Part shown: positions 43,969 through 54,447 of the stretch, piece by piece
Layout of the letters: each line of letters begins with the position of its first letter
Numbering within the stretch: position 1 is the first letter of the stretch
DNA from: Aureococcus anophagefferens
Lineage: Eukaryota > Sar > Pelagophyceae > Pelagomonadales > Pelagomonadaceae
Length of the DNA: 64,000 bases
NCBI RefSeq assembly: GCF_000186865.1
Contig: NW_008705565.1
Span: forward strand, 129,927-193,926
Direction: 5' to 3'
The notes under the pieces: model-generated
Database searches by the model: none
What the model saw: the letters and a program-made list of their open reading frames with translations, nothing else
What the model was told of the DNA's origin: nothing
Made by a program: the position numbers and the translations under genes

Positions 43969-44913
43969 TCAGTCTTTTTTCGGCGGCTCGTCGTCCTCGT
44001 CGTCGGACCGGTTGTCCTCCGCGCCGCCGCCGGAGACGAGCATCTTGATGGCGACCTTGATGATGAGGAAGAACCAGTAGCACTGGAGGCCGTAGAGCGT
44101 CCAGAGCAGGCCGACGCAGGTCCACTCGGGGACGCCCTTGGGGAAGTAGCGCGTCGCCTCGACGTGCGCGGACCAGCAGACGTAGGGGTACATGGAGATG
44201 CGCGTGACGAGGAAGAAGACGGCGAGGAGCTCGAAGACGCGGTCCGCGCAGAAGGTGCAGACCCTCGCGAGGCCCCGGTCGCGGCGCTCGCGCGCGTCGG
44301 CGACGTACTTGAACATCTTCGCGACGTGCAGCGGCACGTCCGCGGGGTCCAGGAGCACCATGACGACGCAGCCGATGCGGTTCCAGCCGTGGAGGTAGGA
44401 GATGGCGACGACGGCCACCGTGACGACGTGGTGGAGCTGCATCTCCACAAAGTCCTTGCGCTTCGGCTCCAGAAGCACGCTCAGCGCGCCCTGCACGTAG
44501 CGCGCGCCGTAGAGGAGGTAGTAGCAGCGCAGGTCGTCGCGCATGGCCGCGTGGGACCCGGAGCTGAAGCCGATCCACCAGTGCTTCGACGGCCAGATCC
44601 ACGGCTGCCGCGGCACGATGCGCGCGCCTAAAAGCGTGAACGACCCGTAGATGAGGCACTCCATGGCCGCCTGGCTGAACTTCGTCACCTTGGCGCGGAA
44701 GGCCCGCGACCGCCCACCGCCCAGGATCAGCGTCGCGAAGGGCTTGACGACGACGAGGCGCAGGCCCCAGTTGAGCGCGAAGAGCAGCACCGTGAAGACG
44801 GCGGCGACGGCGGCGTCGACCGCGACGTCCGGCTCCTTGGTTTTCTGCTCCGCCTCGGGCGTCACGAAGGACGTCAAGAGGACGAGCACCTCGCTCTTGA
44901 CGGCGTCGAGCAT
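43969..44913 (-). CDS. TLC-domain ceramide synthase (LAG1-like)
   Basis: A 314-residue multi-span protein from the ATG at 44913. The Lag1 motif is clear: KRKDFVEMQLHHVVTVAVVA followed by ISYLHGWNRIGCVVMVLLDP and ADVPLHVAKMFKY. It includes the HH pair needed for acyl transfer and the D-x-x-D-x-x-x-x-x-x-K element. About six hydrophobic helices surround it, and the tail is acidic and cytosolic (DNRSDDEDDEPPKK). It condenses a sphingoid base with an acyl-CoA in the ER to make (dihydro)ceramide. No homeobox-like domain is present, as in plant and fungal forms. The upstream in-frame extension to 45201 is arginine-rich and is excluded. Confidence 0.92.
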   Translation of the reverse strand: MLDAVKSEVLVLLTSFVTPEAEQKTKEPDVAVDAAVAAVFTVLLFALNWGLRLVVVKPFATLILGGGRSRAFRAKVTKFSQAAMECLIYGSFTLLGARIVPRQPWIWPSKHWWIGFSSGSHAAMRDDLRCYYLLYGARYVQGALSVLLEPKRKDFVEMQLHHVVTVAVVAISYLHGWNRIGCVVMVLLDPADVPLHVAKMFKYVADARERRDRGLARVCTFCADRVFELLAVFFLVTRISMYPYVCWSAHVEATRYFPKGVPEWTCVGLLWTLYGLQCYWFFLIIKVAIKMLVSGGGAEDNRSDDEDDEPPKKD

Positions 44914-45227
44914 CGCTTTCGACGCCGTGCGCGGGCGCGTACGCGCGGTCAGAGCGCCAAAAAAGCTCCACAGGCGCCGGCGGCGACTCGTACCCGAGCA
45001 TCGACGAGCGGCACGTCCGACATCATCGTCGACGCGTCGACCCGCCTCGCCGCCAGGGTCGAGTCGCCGCCGATCTGCCGGTCCGCGACGTCGCGCGCGG
45101 CCACGGAATCGTCGCGCTCGCGCGACACGCGCGCGACCGCGGCCAAAGCCTCGCCGAGCTCGACCTCGACGCTTTCGGGCTGCTCGACGCACAACACGCA
45201 CCGATCCCTGCGCGTCGCGGCGCAGCC
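44914..45227. other. 314-bp divergent intergenic region
   Basis: This separates the ceramide synthase start (minus) from the PH-domain gene start (plus). I see no gene, palindrome copy or repeat in it; the sequence is GC-rich throughout. Confidence 0.5.
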
Positions 45228-46738
45228 ATGCGCGCGCCGTCGCCGGAGGACTTCGCGTCGCCGGCCGAAGCCGTGCGCAAGCACCTCGACGCGGTGGCGT
45301 CGGCGGGCCCGCGCATCGTGCGCGCCGGCAAGCTGCTGCAGCGGTCGGGCAAGTCGCGGTGGCGCGAGCGCCAGTGGGAGCTCGTGGACAGCGGCGAGCT
45401 CAAGCAGCGGCCGCGCGTCCTCGTCGAGGGCCGCCGCGGCGGCGCGACGTGGCACCTGGACGCGCGGTGCGCGGTGCGGCCCGTCGAGGCCACGGGCGCC
45501 AACGAGCGGCCGCCGCGGCGCCTCTTCGCCTTCACCGTGGAGTGGCCCGAGGACGCGCCGTCGCGCACGCGGCCCGGCCGGCGGCCGCGCGGCGCGGGCC
45601 GCCGCGACGGCTCCGAGAGCGAGAACGAGTCGAGCGACGGCGACGACGACGACGCGGCCGCGCCGGAGCCGCGGGGCCGGCGGACCTACGGCCGGGGCCT
45701 GCTGGGCGCCGGCGCGGCGTCGGCGGCCGTCACCGCGGGCGGCGTCGCCGTCGGCGTCGTCACGTTCGGCGTCGGCCTCATCCCCTACGCGGCGTTCGTG
45801 GGCGCGCTCGCGTCGTCGGGCGCGTACCTGCGCCTGAGCAAGGCCCCGCCGCCGCCGCGGTCGCTGACCCTCGCCTGCGGCGACGAGGGCCTCGCCGGGC
45901 GCTGGCGCGCCGCGGTCCAGGCGACGGTCGACGGCCTCGCGCCCGCGAGGCGCGCCGCGCCCGCGGGCGACGACGCGGCGACGTCGCGGTCCGCGGCGCT
46001 CCGCCGCGGCCGCGCGCACGTCGTGAGCCGGTGCGCGGCGACGGGCGCGAGCGTCTGCGGCGCCGCCGTCGACGCGCCGCCGCTCCGCGCGCTCGTCGCG
46101 CTCCTCGGGGGCGAGAAGCAGGCCTGGGCGCGCCGCGGCGGCGTCGTGAGGTCCGTGCGGCAGCTGCGGCGCGAGGACGACCTGAGCGACGTCGCCGCCC
46201 TCGACCTCGCGCCTTTGGCGCCGCCGGCGCGGAGCTGCGCCGGCGCCGCGCGCGCGGCGTGGCTCGCGGTCCGCTCGCGCGACTGGCGCCGGCTGCCCGG
46301 GGACCTCTGGGCCCTGGCCTACGCGCTCGCGCTCGCCCTGGCGGCCGTCGTCGCCGGGCTGCCCGTCGTCGCGCCCTGGCTCGCGCCGCTGGCGGCCGGG
46401 CTGCCGCGCGCGCTCGCGGTGGCGCCGCGGACGCTCGTCGTGAAGCGCGTCTGGCGCGTCGACGACGACGGCGCGTTCCTCGTGTCCCTGGCCACGGACG
46501 ACGCCCTCGTCGCCGCGGGCGCCGAGGCGACGCCGGGCGCGTCGCTCCGCGCCGTCTTCGCCGTGGCGCCGGCGCTGGACGGCGGCGACGCGTGCCGGCT
46601 CGAGGCGCGCGTGCTCCTCGACGGCGGCGGCGCGCTCTCGGGCCGCTCGCGCGCGGCGCGCGCGCTCAACGGCCTCGTCGCCGACGCCCTCGCGTCGGCC
46701 GTCGTCGACCTCGCCGAGGCGCTCGACGACGGCGCCGC

Positions 46739-46772
<34 letters not shown>

Positions 46773-47294
46773 GCGGCCGCCGCGCCGAGGCCGCCGGCGT
46801 CGCTCGACGACCGCCACGCGGCGCTCGTCGCCGCGCGGTCGCGCCTCGAGCTCCGCGTCGTCCAGGCGTCGGGCGCGGACCGGCGCGCCGCGGCGCGGGA
46901 CCTGCAGCAGGTGCTCCAGGAGCTCAACGGCCTCGCGCGCGACGGCGCGACGCCCGGCGCCGGCGCCGCCGCGCCGCCGCCGCCCGAGGCCGCCGCGGAC
47001 GACCTCGACGACGCGTCCTGGGCCGTCGACTGGGACGACCCGGGCGAGGACCTCGCCGGCGCCGCGGCGGACCTCTGGCGCCGGCACCCAGCCGCGCGCG
47101 CCGAGGCCGAGGGCGGCGCGCGCGACGGGCCCATCGCGCGCGACGACGGCGACCACTGGACGCTGACGCCCGTCCGCGGCGCGGCGGCCCCTCAGGAGGA
47201 AGCGCCGCCGCAGCCGGCGGACGACGACGGCCTCTTCTACACGCTCGTCGGCGTCGTCGCCGTGACGGTCCTCGCGTGCCGCGCGGCGAGCTAG
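45228..47294 (+). CDS. PH-domain membrane protein, possible lipid-binding (EDR2-like layout)
   Basis: A 688-residue protein. An N-terminal PH-like domain (about 30-110) starts GKLLQRSGKSRWRERQWELV and includes the RRLFAFTVEW strand. An acidic linker and a Gly/Ala hydrophobic segment (AVTAGGVAVGVVTFGVGLIP, about 165-190) follow. A middle domain (about 215-520) with LLKRV-type strands and a hydrophobic stretch (WALAYALALALAAVVAGLPV) could be a divergent START-like module. A proline run, a coiled segment (SRLELRVVQASGADRRAAAR) and a C-terminal TM helix (LFYTLVGVVAVTVLACRAA) complete it. A tail-anchored lipid sensor or transfer protein at membrane contacts is plausible; only the PH domain and the C-terminal anchor are reasonably clear. 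Confidence 0.6.
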
Positions 47295-47311
47295 TAACTC
47301 GTGCGCGCGTC

Positions 47312-48106
47312 TTACCAGAGGCACGCGAAGCCGAGGGGGATCTCGACGCCCCAGCCGAGCGTGCCCATCTTCTTGAGGGGCGCGGACGCGGTCCCGCGGA
47401 CGTGGCCGCCGCGGCAGCACGCCACGGCCGCGCGGTCCGCGGTCATGACGCAGCCCTTCCCCGCGGGCCCCGCCAAGTTTGCCGCGTCCATGGCCTCGGT
47501 GAGGAACGCCTCCATGGAGAGCACGTCCTGGAGCTCGTTGACGTCGCCGGGCCGCGCGACGTACTCGAGCGCGCCGCACTTGACGCACTTCGTCTCGCCG
47601 AGGAAGAGCCCCGGCGCGCCGAGCTCGCGCGCGAGCACGTTCTGGAGCTCGCAAGGGAGCACGCGCGTCTTCACCGCGCCCGAGAACGTCAGCGTTCGCT
47701 GTTTCCGGCCCACGAAGCGATCATCGGGGTCCTCCGGCTCCGTCACGACGTCCTCGCGCGTCCAGTAGAGCGACACGGCGTCGTTGGACCATGTCTCGCC
47801 TTCGCCGCCGCCGTCGTCGTCCGCGGCGTCGATGATCGCGTCGCCGCCCGTCGCGCGCGTCGGCCGCGCGGCGCGGTCGACGAGCGGCTTCGCGGGCGGT
47901 TTCGCGAGCGGTTTGTCCGCGGGCGCCGGCGCGACGGTCTTCTGCTTCTTGACCGGCTTGGCGTAGAGTTCCGGGTGCTCGAGGAAGTTAATGAGCTTCG
48001 CCTTGGTGCCCGTCTTCGGGAGGCCCTGGGCGGCGCAGGCGAGCTTGAGGTCGGCGAGGCTCATGGACGAGTACTCGACGGCATTCGACACACGTAGCGC
48101 ACTCAT
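47312..48106 (-). CDS. SAP-domain protein
   Basis: A 264-residue protein from the ATG at 48106; the longer upstream frame has no convincing start. Residues about 15-46 (MSLADLKLACAAQGLPKTGT, KAKLINFLEHPE) form a SAP domain, a helix-extended loop-helix that binds DNA or RNA in nuclear proteins. A Lys/Pro/Ala linker follows. The C-terminal half has two Cys pairs (ETKCVKCGALEYV, AVACCRGGHV) that may bind zinc, and ends LGWGVEIPLGFACLW. The combination suggests a nuclear nucleic-acid-binding protein; no catalytic motif is seen. The gene ends 17 nt from the convergent PH-domain gene. Confidence 0.7.
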   Translation of the reverse strand: MSALRVSNAVEYSSMSLADLKLACAAQGLPKTGTKAKLINFLEHPELYAKPVKKQKTVAPAPADKPLAKPPAKPLVDRAARPTRATGGDAIIDAADDDGGGEGETWSNDAVSLYWTREDVVTEPEDPDDRFVGRKQRTLTFSGAVKTRVLPCELQNVLARELGAPGLFLGETKCVKCGALEYVARPGDVNELQDVLSMEAFLTEAMDAANLAGPAGKGCVMTADRAAVACCRGGHVRGTASAPLKKMGTLGWGVEIPLGFACLW

Positions 48107-48344
48107 CGTGGAGCGATGGGGCGGTCGACGCAACAAAGCAAAGCTTGAAACTGTCAACGCTTGCCACAAACACAGATAAACGACTCGCTCGACGCCCAGG
48201 CCTACGCATCGCTCGCCGCGGACGCGTGCCTCTGCGGGACCGCTTACGGGGGGCACTCGTGGGGACTTCCAAGGGCCGCTCTCATCGTCGCGGGGGGGGG
48301 GAAGGGTGGTGGTCGTGGTCTTGGTCTTGGTCTTGGCCGCGCGC

Positions 48345-50118
48345 TCAGACGTCGCGGATCATGTCGATGGGGTCGTCGGACGTGCCGACGCCGCGCCAGG
48401 CCTCGAGCTCGAGCGCGCGCTCGTTGTAGAAGCCGCGCTGCTTGCCGGCGTTGCGGCTCGACCGCCGCGGCGCGGAGAGGCGCTCGATCTTGACCTTCTT
48501 GAGGCGCTTCGGCAGCAGGCCGTGCGGCGGCGTCTCGGCGGCCGACTTGCGCTTCCGGCCGCGGCCGGCCGTCGCGGGCGCGGGCGCCGGCTCCTCCTCC
48601 TCGGGCGCCTCGGCGGCCTCGGCCTGCTCGGCGGCCTCGGCCTCGGCGGCGGCGGCCTTGTCGGCCTTGGCCTTGGCCGCGGCTTCGGCCTTGGCTTTTT
48701 TCTTCGCCTCGGCCTCGGCCTTCTTCTTCGCGGCCGCGTCGGCCTTCGCGCGCTTCGCGGCGTCTTTCTTCGCGGCCTCGGTCTCGGCGTCCGCGGCGGC
48801 CTGGGCGTCGGCGGCGGCCTTGGCGTCGGCCGCGGCCTTCGCCTCGGCGTCCGCGGCGGCCTTGGCTTCCGCGGCGGCCTTCGCGTCGGCGGCCTTGGCG
48901 TCGGCCGCGGCTTTGGCGTCGGCCACGGCTTTGGCGTCGGCCGCGGCCTTGGCCTGCGCCGCGGCCTTGGCCTCGGCGTCCGCGGCGGCCTTGGCCTCGG
49001 CGGCGGCTTTGGCGTCGGCCTCGGCCCGCGCGCGCTCCGCCTCGCGCTTCGCGGCCGCCTCGGCCTCGGCCTTGGCGCGCGCGGCCGCCCGCTCGCGCTC
49101 CGCGGCGGCGTCGCGGCGCGCCTTCTGCTCGCGCTCGCGCGCCTCCTGCTCGCGCGCCTCCTTCTCGCGCGCCGCCTTCTCGCGCGCCGCCATGAGCTCG
49201 GCGCGGGCCTTGGCGTCGGCCGCGGCCTTGGCCTTGGCCGCGGCGTCGGCTTTCGCCTTGGCGTCCGCGGCGGCTTTGGCGTCCGCGGCGGCCTTGGCGT
49301 CGGCCGCGGCCTTGGCGTCGGCCGCGGCCTTGGCGTCCGCGGCGGCTTTGGCCTTGGCCTCGGCGGCCGCGCGCTCCCGCGCCTTCTCCTCGGCGCGGGC
49401 CTTGAAGGCCGCGGCGGCGCGCTCGCGCTCGTCGGCTTCGGCNNNNNNNNNNNNNNNNNNNNNNNNNNNNNNNNNNNNNNNNNNNNNNNNNNNNNNNNNN
49501 NNNNNNNNNNNNNNNNNNNNNNNNNNNNNNNNNNNNNNNNNNNNNNNNNNNNNNNNNNNNNNNNNNNNNNNNNNNNNNNNNNNNNNNNNNNNNNNNNNNN
49601 NNNNNNNNNNNNNNNNNNNNNNNNNNNNNNNNNNNNNNNNNNNNNNNNNNNNNNNNNNNNNNNNNNNNNNNNNNNNNNNNNNNNNNNNNNNNNNNNNNNN
49701 NNNNNNNNNNNNNNNNNNNNNNNNNNNNNNNNNNNNNNNNNNNNNNNNNNNNNNNNNNNNNNNNNNNNNNNNNNNNNNNNNNNNNNNNNNNNNNNNNNNN
49801 NNNNNNNNNNNNNNNNNNNNNNNNNNNNNNNNNNNNNNNNNNNNNNNNNNNNNNNNNNNNNNNNNNNNNNNNNNNNNNNNNNNNNNCCGTCGCGCAGCGC
49901 ACCTCAGCCTCGACGCTCGTCCGCCGCTCGTCGGGCGGCGCGGGCGCCGCGAGCACGGTGCCGCCGAGCGGCGCCGCCGGCGCCAGAACGCCGCCGCCAG
50001 AATCGCGGCGCGCCTCGAGCGAATCGAGCATCTGCTGCTGCGCCGCGTTGAGCGCATTCGTCAGCGCCCGCTTCTTCAGCCAGTTCAGAGTTTGTTCCTC
50101 TCCCGGGGAGAGCCCCAT
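48345..50118 (-). CDS. Ala/Lys-rich coiled-coil protein with C-terminal NLS, interrupted by a 444-N gap
   Basis: The start MGLSPGEEQTLNWLKKRALT (ATG at 50118) leads into a helix and an Ala/Pro linker, then the gap. Beyond it a very long single-helix region of A-K-A-A-A-D-A-K repeats runs to about residue 500 of the visible part. A basic motif (GRGRKRKSAAE, LPKRLKKVKIERL) probably serves as a nuclear localisation signal, and the C-terminus is GFYNERALELEAWRGVGTSD. The two sides of the gap are in different frames, so the N count is not the true length or an intron lies inside. The TolA-like look is compositional only; no function is inferred. Confidence 0.55.
49443..49886. other. assembly gap (444 N)
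   Basis: It falls inside the repetitive Ala/Lys coiled-coil gene. The repeat of GCGGCCTTGGCGTCGGCC-like units on its right-hand flank probably caused the break. Confidence 0.99.
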
Positions 50119-50257
50119 GGCGCTCGGCGGCGCGTGCCGAACGCGAAGGGGTCTCAACAGTGGACACACCTCGCAGAGCTCGTCTCCGGAACGTCGTCTT
50201 CAAGGAGGCCTCAAGGTCAGCGTTTCCCCGCACCATCGCCTCGGCTCGGCAGCAAGC

Positions 50258-50266
50258 TATATATAT
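50258..50266 (+). promoter_or_regulatory. TATA-like element TATATATAT
   Basis: An isolated AT run in GC-rich sequence, about 145 nt before the K+ channel start codon at 50411. It could also serve the minus-strand gene at 50118. Its role as a TATA box is inferred from composition and position only. Confidence 0.4.
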
Positions 50267-50410
50267 CTTAACGCGGTGTAGGGTGGGTAGAGCCCCGGGC
50301 AGCGGCCCAACCCCACCGTCGGTGGGGACCGGGACCCGGAGCGGCGGCGCCGCGGGCGTGTTTGGAGCGCCTCGGTTCTGGGACGCGCGCGCGCGCGAAT
50401 CGCCGCCTCG

Positions 50411-53400
50411 ATGGGCGAGTCGAAGGAGGAGGACGTGCAGGCGTCGTCGGTGCGTTCCGCGGCGTCCGACCCGCGCCGCGCGAGCGGCGGCGGGTTGGTC
50501 CATCCCGAGACCGTCGCGTCGCAGGGAGGCGTCTCGGGCGAGGTGCGGCGGGGGAGCGTCGACGCCGACATCCCCGAGGGCGCGCGCGAGCGCTGCGAGG
50601 CCGACCGCGCCGCGGGGCGCGCGGCCCAGAAGCCGACGGCGGAGCGGCGGAACAGCGTCGACGCGGACACGCCGCGCGACCGGGACTCGAACAAGAAGCG
50701 CGCGAAGCTGGACCTGGCGGAGGCGGAGCGCAAGGAGGAGGAGGAGAAGAAGCCCGCGCTTCACGACGCGCACGCGACGCAGGTCGCCAAGGGGCAGCGC
50801 AAGAGCCGCATCTCGCGCATCGCCGCGATGGTCATCACGAAGACCGTCGGCTCCGGCTACAAGGTCGCGCCGCGGGGCGAGGCGGAGCTGAAGCGCACGC
50901 GGCTCATCGCGGAGGTGAACGCGGTGCGGCGGCGGCTCCAGACGAACAACAAGTACGTCATGGCGCCGACGGACAAGTCCGTGCGCCAGTGGGACATCGT
51001 GACCTTTCTGGCGTTGCTCTTCACGGCCGTCGTGACGCCGGCGGAGGTCGCCTTCCTCGACGGCAACATGGACGCGCTCTGGTTCGTGAACCGGACCATC
51101 GATTTGGTGTTCATCTCCGACATCTGCCTCCAGTTCTTCATCGGCTACAAGGACGCGTCGCGGGGCAACGTCTTCATCAACGACCGCGTGCTCATCGCGA
51201 AGCGCTACATGCGGTCCTGGTTCTGGATCGACTGCGTGTCCACGTTCCCCATCGACGTCGTCGCGTACGCCGCGGACGCGCCCGTGCTCGAGCAGTTCGG
51301 CGCCATGCGCCTGCTGAAGCTGTTGAAGCTGGGCCGCATCGGCCGCGTGAAGCGCATGATGGAGCGCTGGGAGGTCTACGCCGTCTTCGCGGTGTCCTAC
51401 GCGGAGATGTCCATGTACAAGTCGACGGTGCTCCTCATCATCTACGCGCACTGGACCGCGTGCCTCTGGGGCGTCATCGCCCACCCCATGCTCATGGGCG
51501 ACAACGCCTGGACCTGGAAGGACGCCTACACCATCTCCATGACCGACGCGCACGGCGGCCGCCACTTCGACAAGGGCAACGCGCGCCACAGCTACCTCGC
51601 GTCGCTCTACATGGCCGTCTACACGATGACGGGCATCGGCTACGGCGACATCACGCCGACGAACCAGGCCGAGAGCGCCATGATCACGACGGTCATGATC
51701 ATGTCCGCCGTCTTCTGGGCCTTCATGATCGGCAACTTCTGCAGCCTCGTGTCGACGATGAACGTGCACGAGTCCATGTTCCGCACGCGCATGGACAACT
51801 TGAATTCGATGATGACGGACCGCAAGTTCCCGACGGAGCTGCGGCGCCGCTGCCGCATGTTCCTCCTCAACTCCAAGCAGCACCAGCGCATGGCGACCTA
51901 CAGCGACATCGAGAACTACTTTTCCTTGTCGCTCCGCGGCGAGGTCGCGGCGACGTCGAACGAGGAGTGGATCAAGAAGGTCTGGTACCTGCGGAACTCG
52001 TCCAAGGATTTCATCATCGAGCTGAGCCAGAGCCTGGGGACCATGATGTTCGCGCCCATGGAGGCCATCAACGTCGCCTACACGCTCTTCATCCTCCAGG
52101 CGGGCATCGCCGCGCGCAAGGGGCGGATCCTGTCCAAGGGGTCCGTCTGGGGCGCGGACTTCATCGTCCGCGACACGGACCTCATCGACCGGACCTGCGC
52201 GGCGTCGCTGAGCTACACCATGGTCCTCTGCATCGGCCGCGAGCACATCCTGGAGATCCTCGAGAACGACAGCTTCGACCTCGAGTACGTCGAGATCGTC
52301 AAGGCCGCGAACTTCTACTGCTTCAAGACGCTCATGGTGCGCTTCGGCCGCCAGCTCCTCCAGCGCCGCAAGCTCAAGGAGAACACGACGCGGCCGCGCG
52401 ACATCATGGGCGTCGGCGACGCGCTCACGCCCGACCTGCACCACCGCGCGCCGCCGCCGACGGACCTGAGCGGCCGCTTCTCGATGGAGATGAGCGCCTT
52501 CGCGCGCGCCCAGCGCGACGCGGAGCCGGCGTCGACGGCGCTCCGCGACGCCATCAACGCCGGCGACGCCTCGGCCCTCGACGCCGCCGTCTTCGACGTG
52601 CGGAACCGCAAGACGGGCACGTTCGGCGACGTCGTCGACGCCGGCGACGCGTCGGACGCGTCCGTCTCGGACGCGGCGAGCCCCGCGCGCGGCGGCGGCG
52701 ACGGCAGCCCGGCGCGGCCCGCGCCGGAGCGCAAGCCCTCGAAGCGCACCATGCTCAACCGCATGTCCGTCACGAAGCTCCCCGCGGGCTTCGTGCCGCC
52801 CGCGCGCCACGCCGCCGCGCCTCCCGCGGCGGTCGAGCGCACCGTGTCCATCCCCGAGTTCGACGCCCTCCTCTACGACGACGACGACGACGACGGCGAC
52901 GGCGACGGCGCGGGCCGCAACTCCATGGTGAGCCGGGGCCGGCTGACGCCGCTCGTCGGCGCGAACCAGGCGGCGGCGGCGCAGCTCGCGGGCGCGCCGC
53001 CGCTGCTCGCGCGCGCGGCGACGGGCGGCGTGCCCGGGTCGCCGTCGACGCCCGAGCGGGGCCTCGCGCCCGGCGACGCGTCGGCCCTCGACGCGCAAGG
53101 CACGTCGCTCCTGGGCCCCGACGAGCGGCGCCACTCGCCCGCGGTCCACGCGCGCGGCGGCACGGTCCAGGTCAAAAACCACGCGACGGGGCAGCACGCG
53201 GGCCGCCGCCACATCCGGCCGCCGACGCAGGAGGAGAAAATCAACTCGCTGTGCGAGACCGTCTCGGAGCTCGCGGCCTGCGTCCAGGACCTGACGGAGT
53301 ACATGCCCCGGTCCTTCGCGCGGCTCGAGCGCGCGCTGCACCAGCTCGACCGCGACCGCCGGTCGTCGAGCCTGAGCGCCGTGCACCGGCCGCGCGCGTC

Positions 53401-53509
53401 CCACGTGACGCCGGCGAGCCAGTACGACCACAACGAGACCCAGCACGCGGCCCTCGACCACGTGAGGCAACGAGGCGACCCGCGGGCCTCCCACAGTGGG
53501 ATCCACTAG
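50411..53509 (+). CDS. voltage-gated K+ channel of the CNBD (EAG/HCN) family
   Basis: A 1032-residue protein. A charged N-terminus (1-190) precedes six TM helices. S1 is DIVTFLALLFTAVVTPAEVA. S4 is MRLLKLLKLGRIGRVKRMME (about 298-317), with spaced Arg/Lys. The pore helix YMAVYTMT leads to the K+ filter GIGYGDI (about 405-412). A C-linker (ELRRRCRMFLLNSKQHQRMA) leads to a cyclic-nucleotide-binding homology domain (about 530-640), including LSKGSVWGADFIV. That stretch lacks the F-G-E...R-x-A phosphate-binding cassette, so direct cAMP/cGMP gating is unlikely, as in KCNH channels. The long C-terminus is disordered, ending with a short coiled coil near 940-980. Confidence 0.92.
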   Translation: MGESKEEDVQASSVRSAASDPRRASGGGLVHPETVASQGGVSGEVRRGSVDADIPEGARERCEADRAAGRAAQKPTAERRNSVDADTPRDRDSNKKRAKLDLAEAERKEEEEKKPALHDAHATQVAKGQRKSRISRIAAMVITKTVGSGYKVAPRGEAELKRTRLIAEVNAVRRRLQTNNKYVMAPTDKSVRQWDIVTFLALLFTAVVTPAEVAFLDGNMDALWFVNRTIDLVFISDICLQFFIGYKDASRGNVFINDRVLIAKRYMRSWFWIDCVSTFPIDVVAYAADAPVLEQFGAMRLLKLLKLGRIGRVKRMMERWEVYAVFAVSYAEMSMYKSTVLLIIYAHWTACLWGVIAHPMLMGDNAWTWKDAYTISMTDAHGGRHFDKGNARHSYLASLYMAVYTMTGIGYGDITPTNQAESAMITTVMIMSAVFWAFMIGNFCSLVSTMNVHESMFRTRMDNLNSMMTDRKFPTELRRRCRMFLLNSKQHQRMATYSDIENYFSLSLRGEVAATSNEEWIKKVWYLRNSSKDFIIELSQSLGTMMFAPMEAINVAYTLFILQAGIAARKGRILSKGSVWGADFIVRDTDLIDRTCAASLSYTMVLCIGREHILEILENDSFDLEYVEIVKAANFYCFKTLMVRFGRQLLQRRKLKENTTRPRDIMGVGDALTPDLHHRAPPPTDLSGRFSMEMSAFARAQRDAEPASTALRDAINAGDASALDAAVFDVRNRKTGTFGDVVDAGDASDASVSDAASPARGGGDGSPARPAPERKPSKRTMLNRMSVTKLPAGFVPPARHAAAPPAAVERTVSIPEFDALLYDDDDDDGDGDGAGRNSMVSRGRLTPLVGANQAAAAQLAGAPPLLARAATGGVPGSPSTPERGLAPGDASALDAQGTSLLGPDERRHSPAVHARGGTVQVKNHATGQHAGRRHIRPPTQEEKINSLCETVSELAACVQDLTEYMPRSFARLERALHQLDRDRRSSSLSAVHRPRASHVTPASQYDHNETQHAALDHVRQRGDPRASHSGIH

Positions 53510-53555
53510 CCCCCACTGCCCTCCCCGCCCCCGTCTCCCCCTCTGCTCCCGCCTT

Positions 53556-54392
53556 TTATCGGCATCGGTCGGACGGCGGCCAGGGGCCGCCGGGGCAGTC
53601 GCCCGGGTCGTTCGCGCGCGGCCGCTTCGCGCCGAGGAGCGGCTGGCCGCCGACGATGACGTGGTTGAGGTGCTCCCAGGCGCCCGCCGTGTGGCGGTTC
53701 AGTTTGCCCGAGTCGCGCTGGCGCGACGGCGGCGCGTGGAGCTCGCCGAAGTCGAGCGGGCCGGGGTGGCAGGCCCGCGCGCCGCCGAGCATGGCGTAGG
53801 CCCGCTCCCAGGCCGACCGCGGGTGGCGCCGGATCGCGCCGCGCGACGCCGCGAACTGCGCCGCGGCGTAGGCGGCGATCTTCGGCTCCCGCTTCGGCTC
53901 CGCGGCGACGCCGAAGACGCGCAGGACGTCGCGCCAGCACTGCTCGACGACGCCGTCCAGGTGGCGCCGGCGCCAGTAGCTCGTGCCCCGCGCCATGAAG
54001 TTGCTGTTCACGGAGCGGTAGGTCACGTTCGCGTCGAGGCACCGGACCTCCTTGAAGAAGTTCCGCGCGTGTTCCGTCGGATTCGCCTGCGTGAAGAGCG
54101 CGACGTCGGGCAGGCAGTCGTAGTGGTCGACGATGAACCGGAGGTGCACGCCGGCCTCGAAGCCGTAGTTCGGGCAGTAGCGCGGCGCCGCCGGGTCCAG
54201 GCGCTGGTAGGCGAAGACGCTGGCGGTCCGCGGGAGCTTGTCCGCCCAGGGCGGCGCGCCGCGCCATTCCCGAAAGACCGCGGGCACGACGACGACGGGC
54301 GTCGGCCAGGACGCGTTCTTCGCGCGCGTCGCCGGCGCCGGCGCGCGGCGTCGCGCGGCGGCCGCCGCGAGCAGCGGCAAAAGGCGTCGCAT
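53556..54392 (-). CDS. secreted DUF3431-like protein
   Basis: A 278-residue protein with an N-terminal signal peptide (MRRLLPLLAAAAARRRAPAP). The mature domain has PVVVVPAVFREWRG, then RYCPNYGFEAGVHLRFIVDH followed by YDCLPDVALFTQANP. The combination of N-x-G-x-E, a Y-L-R-F-I-like helix and a D-x-L-P-D-x-x-x-F-x-Q strand is the pattern of DUF3431 proteins, often found among fungal and algal secreted or Golgi proteins. The biochemical role of the family is not established to my knowledge; a glycan-related activity is often guessed. The first ATG is at 54392. Confidence 0.7.
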   Translation of the reverse strand: MRRLLPLLAAAAARRRAPAPATRAKNASWPTPVVVVPAVFREWRGAPPWADKLPRTASVFAYQRLDPAAPRYCPNYGFEAGVHLRFIVDHYDCLPDVALFTQANPTEHARNFFKEVRCLDANVTYRSVNSNFMARGTSYWRRRHLDGVVEQCWRDVLRVFGVAAEPKREPKIAAYAAAQFAASRGAIRRHPRSAWERAYAMLGGARACHPGPLDFGELHAPPSRQRDSGKLNRHTAGAWEHLNHVIVGGQPLLGAKRPRANDPGDCPGGPWPPSDRCR

Positions 54393-54447
54393 CGTCCTCG
54401 TTCGCGGCGCGACGCGCCGCGTTCCGGCGCGGCCTCGGGCGATTCGC

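Noticed and set aside
48345..50118. TolA homologue
   Set aside because: Similarity is only to the Ala/Lys single-helix composition; there is no TolA C-terminal domain, and an NLS-like motif is present.
49904..53506. 1200-residue minus-strand frame opposite the K+ channel
   Set aside because: Arg/Val/His-rich composition and no domains; it is a GC-driven shadow frame.
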